Position numbers and translations under genes: made by a program. 64,000 bases of DNA from Pezicula radicicola (lineage: Eukaryota; Ascomycota; Leotiomycetes; Helotiales; Dermateaceae), in assembly GCA_003008705.1 (NCBI GenBank), contig PDUO01000012.1:448870-512869 (forward strand), in the 5' to 3' direction. Positions 35,948 through 47,526 of the stretch are shown here, piece after piece. The notes under the pieces were generated by a model. It was given only the letters and a program-made list of their open reading frames with translations, was not told the origin of the DNA and ran no database searches. Every line of letters begins with the position of its first letter. The first letter of the stretch is position 1.

Positions 35948-37481
35948 ATGATGAAGTTATTCTTTGGAATTGTTGTTTGTTGTATTGTGAATTTTGTTTT
36001 TGCTGGTATAGTTCCTAGGGAAAGGATTCAGGCGGAGTCAAAGAATTCTTTCAGTTGGGAGGAGACGAACTTTTTGTGAGTTCACAATTTCCGATTTTAT
36101 GGTTGTATGGTTGTTCATGAGCGATGTGTAAGATTGGTTGCAATTGTGGTTTGTAGGTCTACTGATTCTGGAGACCTCAGTATAAGGTTTCAGGAGTGTG
36201 GGCAAGGGTAGAATTATAGTAGCAGTGATTCAAGTCGAGCCAATTAACCAGAGTCTCTGAGTTAATACTAGAGCTCCTGATATTCGCTTAGTTATAATTA
36301 TTCCTATGTCACTCCAACTCTCTCAAGCAATACTAACAGCCAATAAAAACCACAGCTTAGCCTTCGGAGACAGCTACACTTACGTACAAGGGACATACGG
36401 TCTCCAAAACTACTCCTTCATAGGCGATCTCCAAAACTTCTCCTATACACCAGACCAACTCCTCAGCGACACAATAGTACAAAATCAGATTGGAACATCG
36501 GCCGGAGGTCCAAACTGGGTTGAGTATCTAACAGGATGTTTCTCAGGCCTACCGTCGAAATGTGCTATCCAGTTATGGGATTTTGCTTTCGCGGGTAGTG
36601 ATGTTTCGACAGATTATACTGCGCTACATCATAATTATACTGTTTCCTTTGAGAATCAGATTAAGCAATGGGCTAGCTATGCTGAACCTTATATTCCGGT
36701 TACGCTTTCGAAGGCACTTGTTGCTGTGTGGATAGGAATCAATGTACGTACTCCTCAGAATTTCTTACTCATTGCTTCAAATCGTTGTTTGGCTTGCTCC
36801 TAAGCTCGATATGTAGAACATGTAAAGTAAACTGACTTTGAGTTTTTGATCCACAGGATATTGGTGATACAGACAAATATACATTTCCAATAGACAACGC
36901 CACTGATTTCCCATCGTTATATAATGAGATTATTGGGAGTGAGTTTCGGGCTGTAGAGACAGTCTGGGATGCTGGGTATCGGAATTATCTATTCATGCTT
37001 CTGCCTCCTCTTGAAAGAACCGTATGTATTCATCTCCTCCCCTCCTCCCTCCTCCCCCCTCCTCTCTCTTTTGTCTATTTACCATTAATCAATTTTCCAT
37101 ACTGCATCTGACAAAAGCCAGCCCGGCAACGTTCAAACAACCACACCGCTCCCAAACAAAACAATGGTAACCGAATACAACAATCTAATCCATCAACACG
37201 CCAACACCTTCCAAAATGCGCACCCAAACACGAAAGCAATGGTCTTCGATGCATACGGCTTTTTAACTAGTATCCTTGATGACCCAGCGCGATGGGGAAT
37301 CAAGAATACGACGGGATATTGTGCGCATTATAATGCACCAGATATTTCGACTAATTATGCTGCGTATGGTTGTATACCCATTGAGGAGTATTTTTGGTAT
37401 AATACTGGGCATATTACCTATAAGGTTCATGAATTTGTTGCGGAGGCTGTGAGGGGCTTTTTGGTTGGGGAGAGTTGTTAG
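35948..37481 (+). CDS. Secreted GDSL-type carbohydrate esterase (CE16 acetylesterase-like)
   Basis: Exons 35948-36075, 36356-36743, 36857-37021 and 37122-37481 give 346 residues. A signal peptide (about 1-20) precedes FLAFGDSYTYVQG, which holds the nucleophile Ser of the GDS motif. GGPNWVEYLTG contributes the block-II Gly, AVWIGINDIGD carries the block-III Asn, and the late ITYKVHEFVAE segment carries the catalytic His region. Several N-x-S/T sites fit secretion. CE16 members remove acetyl groups from hemicellulose oligomers; the exact substrate is inferred. The first intron is 280 nt and ends with a perfect TACTAAC branch point. Two ATGs stand side by side at 35948 and 35951; either could be used. 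It is divergent from ena1. Confidence 0.88.
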
Positions 37482-37774
37482 GGGGGAAAGGACTTAGGTT
37501 TGAGAAATGTGTATCTAGACCATTTGGTTACTAAGTCAAGTGAGTTACTCATGTCAAGTGAGGAGGGACTTGGGAGAAGCAGGCCCGGGGTCGATCATTG
37601 TTGCTGCCTTTAAGTGACTATAGCGAGCTTGCTTTCTACGTGATTTAGTCCGACTAATTTACTTGATCTGAGTAACTTGCTTAATCTAAATTATTGAAGA
37701 TAACTTACAGTAGTCTCCTTGATCTCGTTCTCTAAGTAGTCTCGACCAGCTTTCCTTCCCCCTTCAATACCACC

Positions 37775-39070
37775 CTATACTGTCGGATTCTGGATCCGGA
37801 ACAAAACGGTTTCCTGAGCCGCACTCAAAACCGGGGTGAATTCAGAAGGCTTGCAATTCTCCCAACGACTAAAAATATCGCCCCTTGCAAGTTTTATTCC
37901 CTTCGTGCTCCAAAGCTTTGTTACGTATCTTTGCCAGTGCACATCATTAGGTGACAGTGCTGCTCCAAGATTTGCCCATCTTGTCACCACGAACACGACT
38001 CCTTTCCTGCCATAATCCTTCATATTCATTTGAAACTCAGCTCCACAGTATTCGCACCTTTTCAAGAGTGTGCAATGTCTCTCAGGATAGAGATGCTTGC
38101 CACTCGCCGTATAACAGCATAAGCAAGAGATATCCTTGTTTAGACAATAGTCATCAATTGAAATATGTGCACAAATCTTAAAACCACCTATGCTATAAGT
38201 TAAGGCGTGCGCAATGCCGCCCTTGGTATTTATACAACTCCGAGGCAGTAAAACACAATACTGAGAGCGAAATAACATCTCGTTCGCGTCAATGCGAGGT
38301 TCGTGGGTAATGCAAGGACGCTGAGAATAATGCGGCGTCAAGTGAAAATCAATAAGCTTGACGTCTTTTCTTGTTAAAAATTCAAGACTAGTTCCAGGAT
38401 CTTTACCTAGGCGATGGAGTTTCATTGCCATTTGGAGGTGCGCAAGACTGAAGTTCTCGAAGGGAACAGGAGTAGTTCCAGGATCTGTGTGTCCTCCGTT
38501 GCATTTCGACCTACTCTCCGGTTTGTGAAGAATGATACATCGATGGCAGTGGATGTATTCCTCTAGATCTCTAGATAATAGATCGAGAAGATCCTGTTTT
38601 TCTTCTTCGTACGCATTGCACTTTTGCCAATATTCCGTCCCAACAATGGTCATTAGTTTGTGCGAACAGAGACTAAGAGCTGTCGCTGATGAGGGCGTAA
38701 GAAGCGTGGCGATATATTGAATGAGTTCGACAGGGAGATTCAAAATTGGTGGAAGAGGCTCTGGAACCTTTTGCGTGAGTGAAGTTTTCGGTAACCGTTG
38801 CGTCTGCCTTGGAGAACGAATTTGTTGAAAAGATTCGACAGGTATAGCTTTGGGTGCCCGTCGCTTTTGCGTTGGAGTAAAGATTTGTTCGAAAGGATCG
38901 TCAGGGAGATTGGCAAGTTGTACAAGAGACTTTGGAAGATTTCTTGAAGCTCTCGCTTTTGGTTTCTGTAGCGCAGCAGTGGCATGGGAATCGTACACCT
39001 GGTGGTGACTGCTGTGATCTCTTTCTCGGAGTATGTTTCTTCGGCTCCAGTCAAGAATAGCTTCCAGCAT
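37775..39070 (-). CDS. F-box domain protein
   Basis: This single-exon frame of 431 residues has an F-box at about 108-150 (LPPILNLPVELIQYIATLL followed by SATALSLCSHKL). The N-terminal 100 residues are basic and polar. The C-terminal half has cysteine pairs (CHRC, CLCC, CEYC) and histidines that may bind a metal. F-box proteins link substrates to SCF ubiquitin ligases through Skp1. Filamentous ascomycetes carry many fast-evolving copies of this layout with unknown targets. It ends only 293 nt from the convergent CE16 gene. Confidence 0.82.
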   Translation of the reverse strand: MLEAILDWSRRNILRERDHSSHHQVYDSHATAALQKPKARASRNLPKSLVQLANLPDDPFEQIFTPTQKRRAPKAIPVESFQQIRSPRQTQRLPKTSLTQKVPEPLPPILNLPVELIQYIATLLTPSSATALSLCSHKLMTIVGTEYWQKCNAYEEEKQDLLDLLSRDLEEYIHCHRCIILHKPESRSKCNGGHTDPGTTPVPFENFSLAHLQMAMKLHRLGKDPGTSLEFLTRKDVKLIDFHLTPHYSQRPCITHEPRIDANEMLFRSQYCVLLPRSCINTKGGIAHALTYSIGGFKICAHISIDDYCLNKDISCLCCYTASGKHLYPERHCTLLKRCEYCGAEFQMNMKDYGRKGVVFVVTRWANLGAALSPNDVHWQRYVTKLWSTKGIKLARGDIFSRWENCKPSEFTPVLSAAQETVLFRIQNPTV

Positions 39071-39945
39071 AGCTACGATCGTATACAGAGTATATGTAAG
39101 TGTGTAATAAAGGCTCTTTCTAGGAAATGAGCAAATAATACTTAAGTCAGTCGAGATAGGATGTTTAAGGTGGGACTAGGTAATTAGATACGAATAAATT
39201 AAAGTAGTCGACTACCTAAGACCAAGAGAATCTAGTACGCTGTCCGCCTATAAAACTATATATTAGTGAGGATTGCAACGTCATTTTACGATTTCACACA
39301 ATAGTATACCTCTAGAAGTGAATTAATACTAACCTCCTTGTATTACTCTTAAAAATAAGGCTTTTCAAGTTCTCATGTAAAATATGATTGATTTAATAGT
39401 GGATTGGTAGTCATGCGGGCTGACATAAACTCACGTGGACATCTAAGTCCATAATTAATGTTGCACATCTAAAAATCCTGCATTTTTGATCATCCTCCAA
39501 TCCACCGTTGTAAATTGGTAGTTTCACTTTGCATTTGTCCATTCGAAAAAAGCAATCATATAAGCGAGCATGAATAGGGGGGAAAGGAAACAGGCACGTG
39601 CTTTGTTACCTTTTATCTGTTGAACGTCACCTTTAGATATTTGCCTAAATTTTGCTTCTTTAAGCCATTCACCACCCGAATTGAAGGCTCCTGATACGTG
39701 TATTCGAGTATAGCGCTACAAGTGATATTTAACCGCGACCACGTGAGTTTCCCTGACACAAACTTCATTTATCTAGCAACTAGATATAGTTAAACAATCT
39801 TCCTTAACTTAAATAATTACTCATGTCTTTAGATACTATATGGTGAAAATAGTGATCGCTGGTAAGATCATGTGATCTAATCCATGATTTTGGGGTGGGA
39901 AAGTGAGCAATACGAAGGATTATCACTGCCAAGCTCTATAATCCT

Positions 39946-40118
39946 GTTGCCAAGCAACGCTCTCAGCACACGAAGAGCCTAAAGAAAATCTCCTTTCAGC
40001 GGTGCTTACAGGCTTCCGTACCCTAATGTCTAGGCTTACAAAGCCTGTAAACCCCTAAACTTAGGCCCGCTGAAGGTTGCTATGCCAGCTCTCGCCTATA
40101 TACCTCTTGTCTAGCGAG
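39946..40118. other. Nested inverted repeats, probable structured RNA or its relic
   Basis: Perfect stems are visible in order. GTTGC/GCAAC is at 39946-39950 with 39954-39958, and GCTCT/AGAGC at 39959-39963 with 39974-39978. An outer stem TTCAGCGG/CCGCTGAA (39995-40002 with 40067-40074) encloses TTACAGGCTT/AAGCCTGTAA (40006-40015 with 40041-40050) and CCTAA/TTAGG (40054-40058 with 40061-40065). CTCGC/GCGAG (40091-40095 with 40114-40118) follows. Together they make a three-way junction flanked by hairpins. I cannot match it to tRNA, SRP RNA, RNase P or a group I intron core. The transcribed strand is unknown. Confidence 0.45.
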
Positions 40119-40529
40119 TGTCAGGACTTTTGGGCTGAAGCTTCGTACATTCCGGCCAATATTTGGAAATTTCGAGCATTTCTTTTCTAAGAATTTAGAG
40201 AAGCTCAAATCTTGATTAAGTTCAACGTGTATTGGTTTCTTTCTTATAACCGAGATAAAGGTGGGGGGGAGCTTCGCTCCTGTGTGATTCTATTGTTTCT
40301 TTATTCTTCTCTGCTGTTTACTTAACCTGGAATTTCGCAGGTATATTCAAGAATAGGACTTACGGCCTAAATATTACATTCTGCCTAGCTTTTGATATTG
40401 AAGTACATAGCCAAGCGGAGATAGTAGTTGATTGCGAGCCAACAACTGCCTTTCAGTTGTTGTAAGAATCAAGAAATTGAGTGTTGAGAATGGCCTTTAT
40501 CAGGTATACCTGCATCTAATCTGCAGGCA

Positions 40530-40865
40530 GCTAATTATAAGACCGAGTGCCATTAGAGGAGTTCCAATGCTTATCCGAATTTCTAAAATTTAGGGTCCAA
40601 GCCGAGAGAGATAGTTGTGCCTCATGACTGCAGGAGTAGGCTTTGTAGATGTCCAATTAGAGTTCCATTAATCGGTCGCTTCTCGTACAGAAAAGTGTCT
40701 CTTGACCACACCTCGCTTAGGTGCTCTTGAAGGCATGCTACTCGTCGGTTACCAGATTCTGTCTCTCACCCGAGGGTTTGACTCATACCCTGGGAATTAC
40801 CCAACATACTATCTAATATTTATCCCCGATTGGTGGGCACCGTTAGAGTCTTAAATCCTTTTAAT
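40530..40865 (-). other. Large-subunit rRNA-like fragment (diverged relic)
   Basis: Read on the minus strand, short blocks follow the order of the LSU rRNA 3' region. CCCACCAATCGGGGATAA resembles the block before the peptidyl-transferase end. GTGAGAGACAG resembles the conserved GTGAGACAG. GTACGAGAAGCGACC (40688-40674) resembles the sarcin-ricin loop GTACGAGAGGACC. GTCATGAGGCAC and GGATAAGCATTGGAACTCC with CTCTAA match later helices. Spacing is longer than in real rRNA and the sarcin-ricin core is altered, so a functional rRNA is unlikely. It could be a mitochondrial or nuclear rDNA relic, or chance. Confidence 0.35.
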
Positions 40866-41061
40866 ATGATGGCTGTTTGGATAAGGAAAGAATCGTCTTC
40901 TGTGAAAGTCTTGTTTGCTTATCTTTTTAACCATTCTGCCCTTTGTTATTCTTACATTCTCATCACTTAATATACTTTTTAGCAGCCATATAACTCATTT
41001 CAATTCCATTATAATATATATACGACAGCCCTACGGAGACCTACAGTGAGAAATATTTGCG

Positions 41062-42897
41062 ATGGCTGCTTCAGAGCAGCCAGTCATCGACGAGAAAGTT
41101 CACAAGCAAGATGGAAACTTGAATCCCAGCACTATGGACGTCCAGCCTTCTATTTCAGACAAGAATTTCAGTTCGAAAACTCCTGGTGAGCCTAACGATG
41201 TACCGTCGCTAGATGTCACCCTTCCTCGAAACTGGTCGACCAAGAAAAAGCTCTACAACGTGGCTGTTCCATCACTGTTATGCTTTGTGGTGTATATCTT
41301 CACTTCTCTAGAGAAATTAGCCCATTGATGGCTCTCGCAGTCACCCACAACAACTAACAACACAAATAGGACATTCGGAACATCAGTTTACACGCCCGCA
41401 ATCCCAGACGTCATGAAAGATTTCAAAGTCACAGAGACAGTCGCGATGCTTCCATTGACAACATATACTCTAGGTCTAGCCTTCGGCCCGATGATAAGTG
41501 CTCCAGTCAGCGAAACTCTCGGGAGAATGGGTACCTACCGTATTTGCGTACCACTCTGTGCGGTCTTCAGTCTTGGAGCAGGCTACGCTCCAAGTATAGC
41601 AGCTCTGTGCATTCTGCGTTTCTTTGCTGGATTTTTTGGAGGTGCTCCATTGCCGGTTACTGCTGGAACTGGCGTGGACTTGTTCGATGGGAGGCTGATG
41701 GCTTTGATTGTCACTTTCATCATGTACTCACCGTTTCTGGGTAAGTAAATACCGCTTGAAAGCGAGTAAATGTGTGGGAAACAAAAAGTGCCTAAAGCCT
41801 GCTATAACAGGGCCTGCAATCGGACCTGTTGTTGGTTCATTTGTGTCGCAACATAGTGGCTGGCACTGGACGCAATACACGCTCGCTATCGTAGCTGCTG
41901 CCGCGTATATACCAGTTTTGGGGTTGTCAGAAACATACTTGAAGATCATTATGTCACGAAGAGAGAAGAAAAAGAGCGATGCAGCGCAAAAACAAAAGCC
42001 ACCAGCGAAGACACTCATATTCGGAGTTCTCTTCATCACCCTTCTCCGACCGATGAAGATGCTGATCTTAGAACCCATCGTTACTTTTTCTAGTGTATAC
42101 GTCGCATTCAATATCGCAGTTGTATTTATGTTCTTTGGTAGCATTCCATATGTCTTCGAGGGTGTATATGGTTTTAATCGTGGAGAGACTGGATTTGTGT
42201 TCCTTGCCATTGGTTTGGGTTATACTATTTCAGTCCCGACATGTATCATTCTAGACAAGCTCATTTACCAAAAGAGATGGATACGTGCGAATCGGGAAGA
42301 TGGTCAAAGCGCAGTGGCTCCAGAGCATCGACTATGGGCTGCTATGCTCGGCGGCTTTGGTCTACCAATTGGTTTATTCTGGTAAGTTATATCCTAGGTT
42401 TTTATACTTTTGGGAATCTTCTTGACAGTCTTGAACAGGTTTGCATGGTCTTCTCGAATTGATGTGCACTGGATCGTGCCAACTCTGGCATTATTACCTT
42501 ATGCATGGGGAAACCTGTGTATCTTCGTAAGCTCTGTTAGATTTAAACCACAATGTCCATTCTCACATAAAAGTAGATTTCTGTTGCGATGTACTTGATC
42601 GACACATACGAAGCACTAACAGCCGCCTCGGCTATTGCTGCAAATGGACTTCTACGATTCATACTTGGAGGAACTTTCCCTCTCTTCACAATTACTAGTA
42701 CGAATAAAACGTTCAATTTCAACCAATAAAATTCAAAAACTAACTGTTAAGCAGTGTATCGCCGACTTGGAATTGGTTGGGCCACGAGCGTTTTAGGATT
42801 CATCTCACTTGCTATGTTACCCATTCCGTGGATAATCTATAAATGGGGAAAGGAAATTCGGAAAAAGAGCAAGTTCGAAACACGGAAGTTCGAATAA
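41062..42897 (+). CDS. MFS transporter, DHA1-type drug/polyamine exporter
   Basis: Exons 41062-41291, 41370-41740, 41811-42381, 42439-42526, 42577-42697 and 42755-42897 give 507 residues. A 65-residue polar cytoplasmic N-terminus precedes twelve predicted helices. Visible marks are a motif-A-like SETLGRMGTYR between helices 2 and 3, LRFFAGFFGGAPLPVTAG in helix 4, and the antiporter motif C stretch GPAIGPVVGSF in helix 5. These place it in the 12-helix drug:H+ antiporter group together with fungal polyamine exporters. The substrate cannot be told from sequence. Splice junctions all keep phase; the first donor is the third of three overlapping GTs. Confidence 0.86.
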
Positions 42898-45639
42898 TGT
42901 TATATCTGAGATTGATGACTGTAGCTGCAACCATTGTGTTGCTCTATTCTAAGCGAAAAGCAGGTTTGCGGAAATTTGGGTCAATAGGTTAGGATGATAA
43001 GAGTGTAGGAAAATGAACCGTTGTCAATGTGACTTCATTCAGTGTCTCTTCTTGTGAAATAGTGATGCCAACCTACCTTCAATAACATTCTAGCGTTTGA
43101 ACTATTTTAGTCCCTGAGTATTTCAAGCAGGATCTCTTTTGAGCGACCAGGATATTCTAAGCGACTAAGATGTTTTAAGCGATTAGCAAAGTTCCCACTC
43201 TTCTTCTTTAACATAAACAGGCTGATACTAGACTAGAACTCAGAGATGTTTGTAGGAGACAAAGTAAAAATATATCAAGGGAAAATACAACTATTATTTC
43301 ACGTTGAGCGAGGCACCATCTCTATGAAATCACAGACTACTCATAGATGTTTACTCACAAAGACTAGACTTTGATTAAACAGAGCAAGAATTAGCTAGCT
43401 AACATGGGGGTTACAGCCAAGAAAATAAATGGGCCATAGTAGACTTGCTATGCTTCTGTAGACCATTTTAGTGCTTAATCCTCCTCTTAAGAAGCACTAA
43501 TTAACTTTACTACTTTTGTAAGCTACTATTCCCCTTAACTACTACCGTACTATAGTTTTAGTTGTTGGGAGAGCCTATATAATTATAGTAGTTGTTATAA
43601 GGTTCTATTGCACATCTATAAAAGCCCAACAACCCCCTAGCAACCTGTACCTCTATATATACATCAGACATGCAACACGAAGAAAAGCTTCCTTAAAGCA
43701 TTTTTAGCAAATTCCCGATGTCATTTCAGACTTCTCTTAAATTTGGCTTCGTAGTTTTGTTGCATATCTATACATTTCTCAATTCAATAGAAGTGTTACT
43801 AAGCTTTTCTTGTATGATAGTAGATCTCTACTATTTTGTTGCATGTCTCCATGGCTCTAGCAGTTCTCTAGCCAGCTCAGGAGAGATATTATAGAATGCA
43901 GATACATAACAAAAGAATTTCATTTTCTAACAGTACATTTTGCGACAATTACTTCATTTTGCACGAAAGTGCTAGTTTTGTTGCACATCTTCTCTGACCC
44001 TATAGAGGCTCTATATCCTTAACATCCCTTGAGATTTTGTATTGGCTGTCTTTTCTCTCTCCCTTTTTAAACAATTAAAAAAATAAATTCTTTAATAGGT
44101 TTATCTTGCAAACTAAGAATAGCATCCTGGATAAAGGGCTTGTGAAATAAACCAAGAAAAATAAAGGCTACTCGCAAAGTACACAAATATGAGTCTTGTA
44201 GGCTCGAAGAAAACGAAACTGGTAGCAAACCTCCTCTTCCTCAAATTCGCTTGTAATGATTAAGCTACAATTTCTCTTTCTCGACGACATCACAAAGAGG
44301 TCAAACAAAGCAGATTCACAATCAATAGGCGGTGCAGAACAGTAAACTTTGGCGTACATCTCAGCTTCGGCCACATGAGCTAGATAATTCCAGATCATGT
44401 CCAGGGCTACAGCTACTATATCTCAAGGACGAATCTAGTTATTAGATTGAGAAAGTTACTGTCATAGTCGTGTTTGTTGTCACCCATTGTATAAGCCTAG
44501 AAGACATGAAAATAATTTTAGTAGTTTTCTGATATGCTGGAGATGATTGAATCAATACTTGCTTCGAGTTCTTGCCTAAGTTTGATGAACCTCCAGCTAC
44601 AACGCTATTCACGAGCTTCTCAATTAAACTGATGTAGACGCAGACAACGTCTATATTAAACCACGACTTTTGCCTCGTTCTGCTGTTTCTTTGATCCCTG
44701 AACTTCGAGATATCGAATGGGGAGATACAAACTCTTTCTCTTGCAATTCTAAATGCTCATTTTTTGATGCCCATAGTTAGGTTCTATCCGCACTATAGTC
44801 CTTTTGCGATTTTCAGCCTTCTTAGCTTGAATATAGCTGGAGTTCACATATTCAGCGATATCTATGTAAAGAATAAACCTTTCATTCCTCGTGAGATGTT
44901 AACAATAACAAATATAGGCTCTGCTGTTGTAAATAGACTACTATAGACTCGTGGCAGTCATTGTAGGCCAAGGTATGAAGTACCTAGTGCATTTTCTCAA
45001 CAACCAATGTAACTCAATGTACTTATTAAATGGTGTCTAAGGACTTATCGACATGTCTCCACCCTTTATTTCATATATCTACAAGCTTTGAATCAAATAC
45101 TTGGACACGTGAATAGCTTGAATTAAACAAATTAATGATATCAAGCAGGTTACTTAAGTTAAGCGAGTTACTTAATAACCAGTGCCTTGCTTTGTTTTCA
45201 ATTGTGTTATGCCAAGAGTAGTAGGTATTTTGGTGTAGTTTTGTAGTACCTCTGAATTTAGTAAAGCTAAGTGACACAAGTTTGTTTCCTATAAATAAAG
45301 CACTATGCTCTCATGAAAATCTGAAATGAGCTGAACTGATTTGCGCTTTAGTAACTTACATAACTTCTAATGATAGCTCAAGTGTGGTATCAAATTCAAT
45401 TGCAATTATTATTTTACTCATTATTCGTGATCTAGAGTTGAAACTTTATCAACCAGCTAACCAAGCTCTGCTGACCAAGCTCTGAAGTAATACCCAAAGC
45501 CATCTAAAAACACCATTCGCTAACCCCCAAAACGCTACTTCCCAAAATCTAGACCCAAATCTAACTTGATCCCCCATCCCTTCCAACAATATTTCTATCA
45601 AAACACCCTCTCTAAATTATTACAACCCCAATCCCCACC
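42898..45639. other. AT-rich intergenic region with decayed repeats
   Basis: No gene is supported in these 2.7 kb. Between 43560 and 43990 the motif TTTTGTTGCAYRTCT recurs, and a 9-bp inverted repeat GTTGTTGGG/CCCAACAAC brackets 43561-43633. Around 45120-45180 short GTTACTTAAGTTAAGCGAG-like runs resemble those near 29600. This looks like old transposon or repeat debris. Confidence 0.4.
43561..43633. repeat. 73-bp element bounded by 9-bp inverted repeats
   Basis: GTTGTTGGG at 43561-43569 and its exact complement CCCAACAAC at 43625-43633 bracket an AT-rich core. It could be a tiny MITE-like relic or a chance hairpin; no target-site duplication was evident. Confidence 0.3.
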
Positions 45640-47526
45640 CTAAGCAACAGCAAACTTAGATCTAGCCCTCAACTTCGCCCCATAAACCCAAAGAACAAAC
45701 ATTCCCAAAATGCCAATAACACTCAGACCCCCAAGCAAAGAAACACCCTTCCCAATCCCCAGATTCAAGAAAAGCGGTCTCGCAAAAAGAATACTCCCAC
45801 AAGCCAACGCACTCCTCAAGAAATCATTACCAGCAAACAAACTAGCAGCATATTGAGGATAAGAAAGAGGAACATAAACAAAAATACATTGCATAACAAT
45901 AAATACTGAAGCTCCGTAGATGACTATACCGATTGTGGGAGCAATCCAATGGATATCGGGACGTGCTGTCCAGCCGAAGATGAAAAGTCCGATTGTTGGG
46001 CCGAAACAGGCGAAGAGTGCTGGTACGAGACGTGATTCCTGGGCTCGTAGACCGTGGGCTTTTATGTCGGGGATTAGGTAGAGGTAGAGGTATAAACAGT
46101 AGACTGCTATGCCCATGAGACATGCTACTAGGATACAGGTGAACACCACGCCGATCATGCCGAGTGAGAAGCCGTAGTATACTGGGTATACCAAGGGGAA
46201 AACTTCGAAGAAGGAGTAGTATATACCTGTAACTTAGTTAGAGAGGGCTCAAATATATCTACTTCTTTACATTTCATTCTACATACCATAGATGATTGCC
46301 GTGTAAACATTTACGAAAGCGATGGCTGGATCTTTAAGAGTGATTTCGATAGGTTTTATAATTGCATCGACGACGATTGCTGATGGTTTAAGATTCTTCT
46401 GGTCGATTTCGGATTGGGCCATGAGTCTATTGTCGCCTGTGAGTTTTCGAAGTCGTTGAGCTCGGCGGAGGAGAATGTTGGGTGTTGAGGTCTCTGGTAG
46501 CATGAGGAACATGACGATGAAGACTGGTCCTGCAGCCCAGAGGATTTCCCATAAAGACCACCTCCATCCCTTGGCAGTTACAGCGAAGCCTGAAAGGAGC
46601 GGTCCTAGGGCAGGTCCACAATAGGCGGCTGAGACCCATGCTACAAGAGCGTATGGAAGATAGAGAAGAGAGTACATGTCTTGCATAGTTGCAGCTCCAA
46701 TAGCCAAGCAAGGAGAACCGAAAAAGCCCTGTAGGAATCTAAGCACCAGAAGACCCGCGAAGTTGTTGACGAGTGCTGTTGGGAGAGAAAGGATCGTGAA
46801 AAGTGCCATTGTGACTGCATAGACCGGACTCCTTCCAACAACTGGAATCTCTGAAAGTGGCGCGAAAAGTAACGGTCCCATTCCGTAAGCCAGAACGTAG
46901 AGCGATAGCGGAAGCGAAGCATCGAGTGGAGTGATACCGAACTTCTTAATAACACCCTCTTCGGACGATGTATATATTGCAGAGCCAGTATAAACGACGA
47001 ATGTATATATGCAAATGATCAAAGAGACGAGGAATCGTTTCGAGTTGGACCAATTTTGAGGATTCGCTGGATCGTCTGTCGTATACCAATCAACAAGAAT
47101 GGTTCCATCGGAAGTCTTCTGAGGTACGATTGGCTTCGTCTGGGTGCGTTGAATAGCGAGCTCTGCCTCGACTTCTAGTCGATCTTCGGTGAAAGGGGTT
47201 GTCTCTAAGCGAGAGCGTGTACGATTGAGGTGAAGAGGTTCTTGTGATGCGTGACCCTGGTCTTCTTGTTGTGTCTCCGCCTTCTCCAAGTCAAGATTAC
47301 GTTCAGATTGTGAGTTAGTACTTGAGAGGCCTGAAAGAGTTGATGGTTTCCGTTCATTTGGAATTCGTTCTGCCTGATGTGGCTTCTTGTCGGAAGAATT
47401 GAGGACAGCGTTATAGGTTGCGGGTAGTTCGAATCCTGGAAGCTCCTCTGGATACGGAAGGAGTTTGTTTTTGGTGACCCATCTTATCATCTGGCCCAAG
47501 GGGGCTTCTCTAATCAATTCCGCCAT
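45640..47526 (-). CDS. MFS multidrug transporter, FLR1/benomyl-resistance type (DHA1)
   Basis: Minus-strand exons 47526-46287 and 46226-45640 give 608 residues. A 170-residue hydrophilic N-terminus ends in VDWYTTDDPANPQNWS, a hallmark of fungal DHA1 multidrug exporters of the FLR1/MDR1 kind. Twelve helices follow, with LSEIPVVGRSPVY as the motif-A region, LRFLQGFFGSPCLAIGAAT in helix 4, and CGPALGPLLSGFAV as motif C. Homologues confer azole, benomyl or plant-compound resistance; the substrate here is inferred only by class. The start at 47526 was preferred over in-frame upstream codons because MAELIREAPLGQMIRW matches the family N-terminus. Confidence 0.88.

Larger units (their letters stand above)
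39071..41061. other. Long intergenic region with structured-RNA-like DNA
   Basis: No protein-coding frame is supported in these 2 kb. The stretch between about 39940 and 40870 is unlike ordinary spacer: it is less AT-rich, packed with perfect short inverted repeats, and includes an rRNA-like segment. Both are listed separately. Confidence 0.5.

Noticed and set aside
40016..40060. CCCTAA and CCCCTAA near the structured block as a telomerase RNA template
   Set aside because: Only single partial repeats are present; a template needs about one and a half telomere units in a row.
39071..45639. CRISPR-like or other regularly spaced repeat array
   Set aside because: Repeated motifs are present but their spacing (about 149, 81 and 141 nt) is irregular and the copies are diverged.
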